Source: Duganella sp. 1411 (lineage in GTDB: Bacteria > Pseudomonadota > Gammaproteobacteria > Burkholderiales > Burkholderiaceae_D). From it: a stretch of 64,000 bases of DNA. Made by a program: the position numbers and the translations under genes. Shown here piece after piece: positions 16,801 to 24,671 of the stretch. The notes below the pieces were generated by a model, which was not told where the DNA came from, searched no databases, and was given only the letters and a program-made list of their open reading frames with translations. The stretch's first letter is position 1; each line of letters begins with the position of its first letter. The stretch spans positions 1,240,001 through 1,304,000 of the forward strand of contig NZ_JAFICD010000001.1 of assembly GCF_017833525.1 (NCBI RefSeq). Reading direction: 5' to 3'.

Positions 16801-16929
16801 TCCGCAAGCCTTTGATTTCAATGAACAATCTGTAGAATCGAGGCCGCCGCGCTTACGCTTCTTTACACAAGCGGCCCGCACGCCCCAAGAAGCCGTGCGC
16901 ATGCGGCGGGCAAGCTCACAATTCATTAC
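16801..16929 (-). promoter_or_regulatory. Promoter region with TTAC boxes, upstream of the NagX-chitinase operon
   Basis: Box A is TTACGCTTCTTTAC (16853-16866); box B is TCACAATTCATTAC (16916-16929), whose last half-site overlaps the TAA stop codon of the sensor kinase gene. The conserved TCCGC block begins at 16801. Bases 16807-16841 align with 21043-21077 upstream of the regulator gene (AAGCC, TTGATT, AATG and similar blocks in order). On the minus strand the likely -10 (TACAGAT) lies 18 bases beyond box A, an arrangement typical of class II activation by OmpR-family proteins. Confidence 0.65.
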
Positions 16930-19900
16930 GAATTAGTGGCGCCGGGGAGGATGATCGTGGCGACCAAGCCACCCTCGGCATGGTTTTCCAGCGTCAGCGT
17001 GCCGCCGTTGGCCTCGACGATGCCGCGCGCGATGCCCAGCCCCAGTCCCAGGCCGCCCTCGTTGCGGGACCGGCCATGATCGAGCCGCATATGCGCGTCG
17101 AACAAGCGGCCCAGTTCCTCCGGCGGCACGCCGGGGCCGTGGTCGCGGATCTGGATGTGCACCGCGCCGTCGTGCTCCACGGTGGCGATATCGGCGCTGC
17201 CGCCGTAGAACAGCGCGTTGTCGAGCAGATTGCCGATCGCGCGCTTGAGCGCCAGCGGCTTGGCCCGCACCGCCAGCCCGGCCGGCGTGTAGCCGATCTG
17301 GTGGCCGGCCAGTTGGGCGCTTCGCAGCATGCGGCCGATCAGCGCGTCCAGCCGCACGGCGGTGACGTTTTCGTGGATGTCGCTGTCCCTGACGGTTTGC
17401 AGCGCGCTCTTGACCATCATGTCCAGATCATCCAGATCGTCGTGGAACTCCTCGCGCACGGCGTCGTCGTCCAGCAGTTCGGAGCGCAGCTTGAGCCGCG
17501 TGATCGGTGTGCGCAGATCGTGCGAGATCGCGACGAACAGCCGCTCGCGGTCCTCCACGTATCCTTGCAAGCGGGTTTGGGCCTGCTCCAGCTCCCGCGT
17601 GCGCGTGCCCACCTGCACCTCCAGCTCGCGCCGCCGCCGCGAGTGCATGCGCTCGCGCGCGCGATGACCGCCCCATGCCAGCATCAGCAAGGACAGCGCC
17701 ACCGCCAGCCGGAACCACCAGCGCTGCCAGTACGGCGGCGCGATCTCGAAGGCCAGCGGCGGCGAAGGCTGGCCCCAGACGCCGTCCTTGTTGGCTGCCC
17801 GCACCTGGAACTCGTAGTGGCCGGGATCGAGATTGGTGTAGGTGGCCATGCGCTTGCTGGCATCGCCGACGGTCCAGTCGCGGTCGTACCCTTTCAACCG
17901 GTAGCTGAAGCGGTTGCGCTGGGGATCGCTGTAATGCAGCGCCGCGAACTCGAAGGTCAGCGCGGCGGCGTCGTGCGCCAGGCGCGGGGCGGCGGCGCCG
18001 ATGGGCAGCGGCTTGCCGCCGGCCTGCATGGACGTGATCACGGCCGGCGGCGGATAGGGATTGTCGCGGATGGCCGCCGGGTGGAACACCGTCAGGCCGT
18101 TGACGCCACCAAAGTACATGGTGCCGTCGCGCTCCCGGTAGGCGGAGCCGGAAAAGTAAAAGCCCTCGATCATGCCGTCGCGCGCCGAGTAATTCCTGAA
18201 CGTGCCGGCTTGCGTGTCCATGCGCGAGATGCCGGTGGCGGTGCTGAGCCACAGCACGCCGTCGTCGGCCTGCAAAATGGCGCCGATGGAGTCGTCGGCC
18301 AATCCCTCGCGCGTGGTGTAGCGGCGGAAGCCGATGGCGCCGCCGGCGCCGCGCACCACGCGGTTCAAGCCGCCGTTGGTGCCCACCCACAGCGTGCCCT
18401 GGCGGTCGACGAACAGCGACTGCACGCGGTCGCTGCTGATGCTGGCGATATCCGCGCGGTCGTGGTGGAAATGACGGAAGCCGCCGCCGTCCGGCGCCAG
18501 CAGATTGAGGCCGTTGTCGGTGGCGACCCAAATGGCGCCGTCGGCATCCTGCGCCGTCATGCGTACCCAGTCGTCGCTGAGGCTCGCCTTGTCGCCCCCG
18601 TCGTGGCGGAAGCTGCGGTCCGGGCCTCCGGCGCCGTCGATCCGATGCAGGCCGCCACGGCTGCCCACCCACAGATTGCCGGCGCGGTCGCCGGTGATGT
18701 GGGTGATCGAACCGCTGTTCGGATCGGGGCTGCTGAAACCGTGCGCCGAATAGGTGCCGCGCTCCGGATCGAAGCGTCCCAGCTCGGCGCTGCTGCCTAT
18801 CCAGGTGACGCCGCGCGCGTCGCGGTGGACCGCCAGCACGATCTCCTTGTTGTGCATGTGGCGTTCCAGCCTTGCGTCGCCACGCAGGCGGGTGATGTTG
18901 CCGGTGGCGGGATCGAGGCGGTCGATGCCGCCGATGCCGGCCAACAGCAATCCGCCCTTGCCGTCGCCGCTGATGCCGTAGACACGGTTGTCGTGCAGCG
19001 TGCGCGGATCGCCCGGAATGTGGAAATAGCGGCTGAAGCCACCGCTGGCCAGGTCGGCCCGGCGCACGCCGGCGGTCCAGCTGCCCACCCACAGCGTGCC
19101 GCTATGGTCCTGGAACAGGCTCGATACCTCCTTGCCCGCGCTCTGGTGCGGGTCGGCCGGGATGGCGACGAAGCGGCGCCGAACCTCGTCCCAGCGATGC
19201 AGGCCGTTGGTGTTGGTGCCCAGCCAGAGCGTGTTGTCGCGGTCCTGCGCCAGCGCCGTCACCAGTCCCGGCGCCAGGCCGTCGGCCGGCCCGTACACGT
19301 GGCGCGGCATGCCGGGCGCGCCCAGTTGCCAGCTGACCAAGCCATCCATCGTCACCAGCCACAAGACCTGGCGCTGGTCGATGCGCAGCTGCTGCACCTC
19401 GTTGAGCGGCGCGTTCGGCCTGGCGGGCGTGTCGACGCGGAAGTGCTGGAAGCCGGCGGCGCCGGCGGGCAGGCGGTCCAGCCCCTGCTTGAGGCCCACC
19501 CACAGCGCGCCCTCCCCGTCCAGCGCCAGCGCGTTGACCTGGTCGTTGGCCAGGCTGGCGGGATCGGCGGGATCGTGGCGCAGCACCGTGTAGCGTCCCG
19601 ACTCCGGATCGAAGTGATGCACGCCGTCGCTGGTGCCCAGCCATAGCTGGCCGTAGCCGTCGCTGATAATCGCCTGCACCTGCCGCCTGCCCGCCCGCTC
19701 CGGACCATCCAGCGCGGCGGGAAAGCGCGTGAAATCGCCGCTGGCCGGATCGAAGCGCTGCAGGCCGCCGCGCGTGCCCACCCATAAACGGTTCTTCTTG
19801 TCGACGTGGAGCACCTGCACCCAGTTGTCGGCCAGGCTGCGCGGATCGTTGGGGATGGTGCGATAGACGGTGACGCGGTAGCCGTCGTAGCGGCTAAGGC

Positions 19901-20078
19901 CATGCTGGCTGCCGAACCACATGAAGCCCTGCTGGTCCTGCACGATGGCGGTGACGGTTTCCTGCGCCAGGCCGTCCCTGACGCTCAGTTGCTCGAAGTT
20001 GAGCGTGTGCGGCACGGCGCCCGCCGCGACGCAGTGCAGCAGCCAAAGGCAGCAGGCCAGCAAGGCACAGCGCAGCAT
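16926..20078 (-). CDS. Propeller-type (Reg_prop/Y_Y_Y) sensor histidine kinase of the chitin locus
   Basis: 1050 residues from ATG 20078, which gives signal peptide MLRCALLACCLWLLHCVAAGA; a longer in-frame start at 20126 would overlap the regulator gene. The periplasmic part is about 750 residues of two-component propeller repeats (many copies of LWVGTRGGLQRFDP-like blades) forming two seven-bladed propellers, then a Y_Y_Y domain (YRLKGYDRDW, NLDPGHYEFQVRAANKDG). One membrane segment (about 787-804) leads to a HisKA box with His853 (ISHDLRTPITRL) and a HATPase domain (GNLLDNALFYG, DHGPGVP, GLGLGLGIA). There is no receiver or AraC domain, unlike Bacteroidetes hybrid sensors. It lies 10 bases after its regulator and probably senses chitin fragments. 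Confidence 0.92.
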   Translation of the reverse strand: MLRCALLACCLWLLHCVAAGAVPHTLNFEQLSVRDGLAQETVTAIVQDQQGFMWFGSQHGLSRYDGYRVTVYRTIPNDPRSLADNWVQVLHVDKKNRLWVGTRGGLQRFDPASGDFTRFPAALDGPERAGRRQVQAIISDGYGQLWLGTSDGVHHFDPESGRYTVLRHDPADPASLANDQVNALALDGEGALWVGLKQGLDRLPAGAAGFQHFRVDTPARPNAPLNEVQQLRIDQRQVLWLVTMDGLVSWQLGAPGMPRHVYGPADGLAPGLVTALAQDRDNTLWLGTNTNGLHRWDEVRRRFVAIPADPHQSAGKEVSSLFQDHSGTLWVGSWTAGVRRADLASGGFSRYFHIPGDPRTLHDNRVYGISGDGKGGLLLAGIGGIDRLDPATGNITRLRGDARLERHMHNKEIVLAVHRDARGVTWIGSSAELGRFDPERGTYSAHGFSSPDPNSGSITHITGDRAGNLWVGSRGGLHRIDGAGGPDRSFRHDGGDKASLSDDWVRMTAQDADGAIWVATDNGLNLLAPDGGGFRHFHHDRADIASISSDRVQSLFVDRQGTLWVGTNGGLNRVVRGAGGAIGFRRYTTREGLADDSIGAILQADDGVLWLSTATGISRMDTQAGTFRNYSARDGMIEGFYFSGSAYRERDGTMYFGGVNGLTVFHPAAIRDNPYPPPAVITSMQAGGKPLPIGAAAPRLAHDAAALTFEFAALHYSDPQRNRFSYRLKGYDRDWTVGDASKRMATYTNLDPGHYEFQVRAANKDGVWGQPSPPLAFEIAPPYWQRWWFRLAVALSLLMLAWGGHRARERMHSRRRRELEVQVGTRTRELEQAQTRLQGYVEDRERLFVAISHDLRTPITRLKLRSELLDDDAVREEFHDDLDDLDMMVKSALQTVRDSDIHENVTAVRLDALIGRMLRSAQLAGHQIGYTPAGLAVRAKPLALKRAIGNLLDNALFYGGSADIATVEHDGAVHIQIRDHGPGVPPEELGRLFDAHMRLDHGRSRNEGGLGLGLGIARGIVEANGGTLTLENHAEGGLVATIILPGATNS

Positions 20079-20088
20079 GCCGGCCGGC

Positions 20089-20799
20089 TCACGCCGGCGA
20101 CACCGACACATCGGCCGAGAACACATAGCCGGCGCCGCGCACCGTCTTGATCAGCGACGGCTGCTTGCCGTCGTCATTCAGGCGCAAACGCAGCTTGCTG
20201 ATCTGGACGTCCAGCGAACGGTCCAGCGGGCCGGCGTCGCGCCCGCGGGTTTGTTCGGACAGCACGCCGCGATCGAGGATATCGCCCGGATGCTCGACGA
20301 AGTACTTCAGCAACTGGTAATCCAGTCCGGTCAGCGGCACCGGCGTCCCGGCGCTGTCGGTGACGAGGCGCTCCAGCAGATCGAGCGTGAAGCCGACAAA
20401 CCGGTAATAGCGCGGCGCGCTCTGGGTGTCGAAGCCGGCGCGGCGCAAGATGGCCTTGATCCGCGCCAGCAGCTCGCGCGGGCTGTAAGGCTTGGCGATG
20501 TAATCGTCCGCGCCCAGTTCCAGGCCGACGATGCGGTCCGCTTCGTCGGAGCTGGCGGTCAGCATGATGACCGGCACATTGGAACGGCGCCGCACCACTT
20601 TGCACAGCGCGAAGCCGTCGGTATCGGGCAGCATCACGTCCAGGATCACCAGCGACAGCTGGTCGGCCAGGCGCGCGAACTCGGATTGAAAGCTCAGGCC
20701 ATCCGGCGCGAGGGTCACCTCGTACTGCTGTTTTTCCAGATAGGTTTTCAGCAGCATGCCGGCCTTCTGGTCATCCTCCGCGATCAATATCTTGCGCAT
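20089..20799 (-). CDS. OmpR-family response regulator of the chitin locus
   Basis: 236 residues from ATG 20799 (MRKILIAEDDQ) with AGAGG 5 bases upstream; an in-frame extension to 20982 is discarded because it crosses a terminator and is not receiver-like. Acidic pocket EDD at 8-10, phospho-acceptor Asp54 (LVILDVMLPD), Lys103 (YIAKPYS), then a winged-helix domain ending KTVRGAGYVF. It pairs with the propeller kinase 10 bases downstream. Its family binds 10-base direct repeats, which are found upstream of its own gene and of two structural operons in the locus, so it is the best candidate activator. Confidence 0.92.
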   Translation of the reverse strand: MRKILIAEDDQKAGMLLKTYLEKQQYEVTLAPDGLSFQSEFARLADQLSLVILDVMLPDTDGFALCKVVRRRSNVPVIMLTASSDEADRIVGLELGADDYIAKPYSPRELLARIKAILRRAGFDTQSAPRYYRFVGFTLDLLERLVTDSAGTPVPLTGLDYQLLKYFVEHPGDILDRGVLSEQTRGRDAGPLDRSLDVQISKLRLRLNDDGKQPSLIKTVRGAGYVFSADVSVSPA

Positions 20800-20859
20800 G
20801 CAGCCTCTGTCCGATGAATTCACCTCAACTCTAGCTCTAGTATAAACACAAGGTGGCGC

Positions 20860-20892
20860 AAAAAAAAAGCCGGCGCCCGGCGGGGCGCCGGC
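20860..20892 (-). terminator. Intrinsic terminator in front of the response-regulator gene
   Basis: On the minus strand a 10-bp GC-rich stem (GCCGGCGCCC / GGGCGCCGGC, loop of 4) is followed by nine T. It sits 60 bases before the regulator start. It could end the peptide-locus transcript coming from the POT gene, or attenuate a transcript starting at the TTAC-box promoter at about 21060. Confidence 0.85.
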
Positions 20893-20900
20893 AAACGAAG

Positions 20901-20953
20901 AATCGCACCACAGGGGGAGAGCCGTGCGATTCCGTGCTCGCACCGCTTGCGAG
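20901..20953 (-). other. Two leader hairpins upstream of the terminator
   Basis: AATCGCAC (20901-20908) pairs with GTGCGATT (20924-20931), and CTCGCA (20937-20942) pairs with TGCGAG (20948-20953). Together with the terminator they make three consecutive hairpins in what would be the 5' leader of the regulator mRNA. They may be an attenuator or a small RNA, or simply a transcript 3' end. Confidence 0.45.
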
Positions 20954-21031
20954 GCGGCGCAAACATTAACGATATAAACCATATGGCGGATACCGGTGAA
21001 TCGATTCTAGCACCGGGTCCACTACCCCACG

Positions 21032-21186
21032 TCCGCCAAGCAAGCCATTGATTCCATTGACAAATATGCGAATAGACCAAGGATGTCGTTACACTTCCTT
21101 ACCGGCCGCGCCTGGCCACGGGCGGGATCGGCCGGCGGCGCCGCGCGGGGGGCGGCGCCCGATGGCAAAACCTTACAAAACTTAAC
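21032..21186 (-). promoter_or_regulatory. Promoter region with TTAC boxes, upstream of the regulator-kinase pair
   Basis: This lies in the 436-base gap 20800-21235. Box A is TTACACTTCCTTAC (21089-21102); box B is a weaker TTACAAAACTTAAC (21173-21186). The conserved TCCGC block starts at 21032. A -10-like CATATT lies 20 bases beyond box A on the minus strand. The site predicts autoregulation of the two-component genes. Beyond these boxes, the leader hairpins and the terminator, nothing else is seen in the gap. Confidence 0.6.
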
Positions 21187-21235
21187 AAAAATCTTCCACT
21201 GTTGTTGTTCGCATACGCCAGTGGACCGTCAAAGC

Positions 21236-22531
21236 TCATGCCGTCTTGTCGATTGGCCGCGCCGGCAACGCCGCGCTTGCCCGATGCAGGCGATCGATGC
21301 CGCGCAACGCGACGCCGGACGAGATACAGATCGCCGCCAGCAGCAAAAAGAAGCCTTGCGGCGTGACCCGCTCCCATACCGCCCCGACCAGGCCGGACAA
21401 CAGATTGCCGGTGAAGGAGCAGAAGAACCATGCGGCGATCGTGGTGGCGGCGAAGCGTGGCGGCGCCAGGCTGGCGAACAGCCCCAGGCCGACCGGCAGT
21501 ATGTACAGCTCGGCCAGCGTGAAGATGCCGAAGAACGCCACCACCCACAACCAGCCGATGGCGTGCGCGCCGGAGCCGCTGGCGACGATCAGCGCCGCCA
21601 GCATGGCGTAGGCGACGCCCACGCCGATGGCGCCCATGCTCATGCGCGCGAGCGCCGGCACGGCCCGGCCGGCGGCGGCGCGGCGGGTCCACACGCGCAC
21701 CAAGAGTGGACTGATCAGAAAGACGAACATCGGATTGAGCGACTGGAACCACGTTACCGGTATCGTCAGCCCGAACGCCTGCCGATCGATGGCCGTGTCG
21801 GCCCATACGGCGAAGGTGTTCCCGGTTTGTTCGTAGGCGACGCGGAACAGCATGACCGCGAGCGCGACGCCAATCAGCATGCGAATATTGCCGCGTCCAT
21901 CCCCGGACGGCGCCGGCGCCGCCTGCGGCGGGCTGGCGGTCCTGGACGCGTCGGCCGGCAAATGCTTGCCGCCCAAGGTGTAGACCGCCAGGCCCAGACA
22001 CATGCCGACGCCGGCGGCGCCAAAGCCGTAATGCCAGCCGTAGACCTCGCCGAGCGTGCCGCAGATCAGCGGCGCAAGGAAGGCGCCCAGGTTGATGCCG
22101 ACATAGTAGACGTTGAACGCGGCGCCGGCGCGCGGATCGCCCTTCGGATACAACAGCGGCACCTGGCTGGGCAGGTTCGGCAGGAACAGGCCGTTGCCGA
22201 CCGCGATGACCACCATGGCCGGAAAGAACAACGCCTCGAACGCCATCATGAAGTGGCCCAGCGCCATCAGCGCGCCGCCGATGATGACGGCCTTTCTGCG
22301 GCCCAGCCAGCGGTCGGCGATCAGGCCGCCGGCGATCGGCGTCAGGTAGACGCCGGCGGCGTAGGCGCCGAACACGACGGAGGAAAACGCCTGTGTGAAG
22401 TGCAGCTCCTTGGTCATGTAATAGATTTGCAGCGCGCGCATGCCGAAGAACGAGAATTTTTCCCACATCTCCGTCAGGAAAAGAATGGTCAACCCCTTGG
22501 GCTGGCCGAACCAGGTGTCGTGGTCACGCAT
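21236..22531 (-). CDS. POT/PTR-family proton-coupled oligopeptide transporter
   Basis: 431 residues, about twelve membrane helices. The N-terminal helix carries EMWEKFSFFGMRALQIYY, the ExxE(K/R)F motif of POT carriers that couples proton and peptide binding, followed by GGLIADRWLGRRK and FNVYYVGINLGAFLAP. It imports di- and tripeptides across the inner membrane. The start overlaps the FAD oxidase gene by 8 bases, so both are coupled. The MlrD protein of microcystin-degradation clusters belongs to the same PTR2 class, which fits the neighbouring M81 and S12 hydrolases. Confidence 0.87.
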   Translation of the reverse strand: MRDHDTWFGQPKGLTILFLTEMWEKFSFFGMRALQIYYMTKELHFTQAFSSVVFGAYAAGVYLTPIAGGLIADRWLGRRKAVIIGGALMALGHFMMAFEALFFPAMVVIAVGNGLFLPNLPSQVPLLYPKGDPRAGAAFNVYYVGINLGAFLAPLICGTLGEVYGWHYGFGAAGVGMCLGLAVYTLGGKHLPADASRTASPPQAAPAPSGDGRGNIRMLIGVALAVMLFRVAYEQTGNTFAVWADTAIDRQAFGLTIPVTWFQSLNPMFVFLISPLLVRVWTRRAAAGRAVPALARMSMGAIGVGVAYAMLAALIVASGSGAHAIGWLWVVAFFGIFTLAELYILPVGLGLFASLAPPRFAATTIAAWFFCSFTGNLLSGLVGAVWERVTPQGFFLLLAAICISSGVALRGIDRLHRASAALPARPIDKTA

Positions 22532-23687
22532 GGTCGCCGGCCGCTGGGTGATCGATGCCGGTGAAGCGGGCCGGGCTGATGCGGGCCGGATCGACGCCCG
22601 GCCAGGCCGGCGGCGCGGCGCCGTCCCCGCCCAACAGCATCGACGCGTAATAGCGCCCGGCGCCGGGCGCCGACTGGATGCCGTAGCCGCCCTGCCCGGC
22701 CGCCCAGAAAAAGCCCGGCGCCCTCGGATCGTATCCGCCCACCAGTTCGCCGTCGGCGACGAAGCTGCGCAGGCCGGCCCACACGTGCGTCGGCCGGCGG
22801 ATGCGCAACGTCGTCATGCGCTCGATGTTGTCGATGGCGATGGCGATGTCGAGTTCTTCGGCCTGGACGTCGTGCGGCGCGACCGGATCGGCGTTGCAGG
22901 GCGAGCCAAGCAGCATGCCGGCATCCGGCTTGATATAGAACGATTCGCGCACGTCGACAAACAGCGGCCAGTGCGACGAGGCGATCCCCTCGGGCGGCGC
23001 GAACAGGAAGGCGGAGCGGCGCTTGGGCACCAGTCCGACCGGATCGGCGCCGGCCATGCGCGCGACCGCGTCGGCCCAGGCACCGGCGGCGTTGACGACC
23101 ACCGGCGCGCGATAGACGCCGCCGGCCGTGTTGACGCTCCACAGGCCGCCGGCATACGTCATGCCGGTGACGGCGGCATCGTAGACGGTGCGGCCGCCCT
23201 GCTGCCGCGTGCCGCGCAGGAAGCCTTGCAGCAGCGCGTCGACGTCGATGTCCGAGGCATCCTCCTCCAGTACGCCGCCGATGACCTGGCCCGGACGCAG
23301 CACCGGCAAAAACTCCAGCGCCTGCCGCGCGTCGAGGCGCCGCACCACCGACGAGGTGGCGCGCACCGACGCCTCGTGGGCGTCGAGCTCGGCCTCCTGC
23401 CCGGGGCCGGCGAACACGAAGGCGCCGCGCGGCGACAGCAGCGGATGCTCGCAGAAGCCGGCGGGCGGGTTCCGGAAGAAATCGATGCCGGCCCGGGTCA
23501 ACGCCCGCACCTGGTCGGGGCCGTAGCTTTCCATGAACAGCGCGGCCGAGCGACCGGTGCTGTGGTAGCCGGGCTGGGGTTCCGCCTCCAGCACGATCAC
23601 GCGCGCCTGGCGCGCCAGCCAGTAGGCGACCGACGCGCCGCCGATGCCGGCGCCGATGACGATGAAGTCCGCTGTCTCATGGCTCAT
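22524..23687 (-). CDS. FAD-dependent amino acid oxidase/dehydrogenase (DAO family)
   Basis: 387 residues starting with a dinucleotide-binding motif FIVIGAGIGGASVAYWLA, then STGRSAALF and a C-terminal FFWAAGQGGYGIQSAPGAG that closes the FAD site, as in the DadA/glycine oxidase/sarcosine oxidase group. No membrane segment, so cytoplasmic or peripheral. It overlaps the peptide-transporter gene by 8 bases, which suggests that it oxidises an amino acid (D-, N-methyl- or glycine-like) freed from imported peptides. The exact substrate cannot be read from sequence. Confidence 0.85.
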   Translation of the reverse strand: MSHETADFIVIGAGIGGASVAYWLARQARVIVLEAEPQPGYHSTGRSAALFMESYGPDQVRALTRAGIDFFRNPPAGFCEHPLLSPRGAFVFAGPGQEAELDAHEASVRATSSVVRRLDARQALEFLPVLRPGQVIGGVLEEDASDIDVDALLQGFLRGTRQQGGRTVYDAAVTGMTYAGGLWSVNTAGGVYRAPVVVNAAGAWADAVARMAGADPVGLVPKRRSAFLFAPPEGIASSHWPLFVDVRESFYIKPDAGMLLGSPCNADPVAPHDVQAEELDIAIAIDNIERMTTLRIRRPTHVWAGLRSFVADGELVGGYDPRAPGFFWAAGQGGYGIQSAPGAGRYYASMLLGGDGAAPPAWPGVDPARISPARFTGIDHPAAGDHA

Positions 23688-23700
23688 ACAATTCCCGTAT

Positions 23701-23888
23701 TTTCAAATTAAGAAATTTATTCTATACATGAAAGATAGGCGAGTACGGAAATCCACGCAAGCACTTTCTGCGCAATCGTCCAGGTGCGGGCATGCAGCGC
23801 GCGCGCCGCCAGCACATCGGCAGGCGGCGGGAAGCAGCGGCAAGCGGCGGCAAGCGGCCGGATAGGTTCGTTATTTCAGAATTGGAAA
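23701..23888. promoter_or_regulatory. Candidate operator pair between XRE-cupin and FAD oxidase genes
   Basis: Within the 211-base gap 23688-23898, two sites have the form TTTC-N7-GAAA: TTTCAAATTAAGAAA (23701-23715) and TTTCAGAATTGGAAA (23874-23888). The first lies just before the FAD oxidase start, the second just after the regulator stop. They could bind the adjacent XRE-cupin regulator. A tandem of three GGCAAG/GGCAGG-like units near 23830-23858 fills the GC-rich centre. Confidence 0.35.
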
Positions 23889-23898
23889 ATTGGTGGCG

Positions 23899-24594
23899 CT
23901 ACTTTTTCGACTTCTTCACCGCGGGCGCCGGCGCGGCGGCCGGCGGCTCACCCAGCGAGGCGTACATCGCCTCCTGGTTCGGTTCGTCCGATGTGCATAC
24001 CGACAGCACGCGGCAGCGCCCGTCGCCGACGGCGATATAGGCGTGCGCCATGCCGCTGTCGAAATAGATCGAATCGCCGGTTTCAAGCCGGGCCGGCGCA
24101 TACAGGTCCGTGTAGAGGTCGACCGTGCCTTCGAGGACGATGGCGAACTCCTCGCCCGGATGGCGGATCAGTTCGCCGAATTCGGCCAGCGAGCGCGTAT
24201 GGATTTCGGCGATGATCGGCACGGCGCGCTTGTTGAGCAGGTCCGCCGCCGGATACAGGTGCGAATAATTCGGCGTGTTGATGGCGTAGCCGGTGCCGCG
24301 CCGGTTGATGCTGCGGCGCCCGCTCGCGGCCGGTGCCGCCGGCTTGCCGACCGCCGCCGCGCCGCTGAACAAATGCGATATGTCGATCTCCAGCGCATTA
24401 CAAATGCGCAGCAACTTGTCGTAGCTGAGCGACATCTTGTTGTTCTCGATCTTGGAGATCGTCGACATCGGCATGCCGCTCCTCGCGCCCGCCTCGATCA
24501 GCGTCATGCCACGCTCCTTGCGGATGCGCCGGAGCGATTCGCCCAGGTCGCCGTCCCGTTCCGTTCCATGATTGATCGCGCGTTTAGTGGCCAT
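23899..24594 (-). CDS. XRE-family regulator with cupin sensor domain
   Basis: 231 residues: helix-turn-helix at about 17-75 (LGESLRRIRKERGMTLIEAGARSGMPMSTISKIENNKMSLSYDKL is spread over it), then a cupin barrel (HPGEEFAIVLEG, LETGDSIYFDSGMAHAYI) and a Lys/Pro/Ala-rich tail. This architecture is common in regulators of amino acid and polyamine catabolism, such as PuuR. It sits in the middle of the peptide locus, between the M81 peptidase and FAD oxidase genes, and is the likely local regulator. A good -10 lies 24 bases upstream. Confidence 0.9.
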   Translation of the reverse strand: MATKRAINHGTERDGDLGESLRRIRKERGMTLIEAGARSGMPMSTISKIENNKMSLSYDKLLRICNALEIDISHLFSGAAAVGKPAAPAASGRRSINRRGTGYAINTPNYSHLYPAADLLNKRAVPIIAEIHTRSLAEFGELIRHPGEEFAIVLEGTVDLYTDLYAPARLETGDSIYFDSGMAHAYIAVGDGRCRVLSVCTSDEPNQEAMYASLGEPPAAAPAPAVKKSKK

Positions 24595-24617
24595 GCGTAT
24601 TCCTCGTAAGAGCGCCC

Positions 24618-24646
24618 ATTATAGACGCCCTTGCCCAGGTTGAAAA
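24618..24646 (-). promoter_or_regulatory. Promoter of the XRE-cupin gene
   Basis: On the minus strand a perfect -10 TATAAT (24618-24623) is preceded, with a 17-base spacer, by TTTTCA as a weak -35. The predicted transcript starts about 17 bases before the ATG, after an AGGA ribosome site. This gives the regulator its own promoter inside the cluster. Confidence 0.55.
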
Positions 24647-24671
24647 CTCGGCGCGCCGCTTTTCTAGGATG

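Noticed and set aside
16980..19646. A plus-strand open frame of about 890 codons
   Set aside because: Antisense to the propeller kinase, whose repeats explain its repetitive look.
20800..20982. Longer N-terminus for the chitin response regulator
   Set aside because: It would translate through a strong terminator and is not receiver-like.
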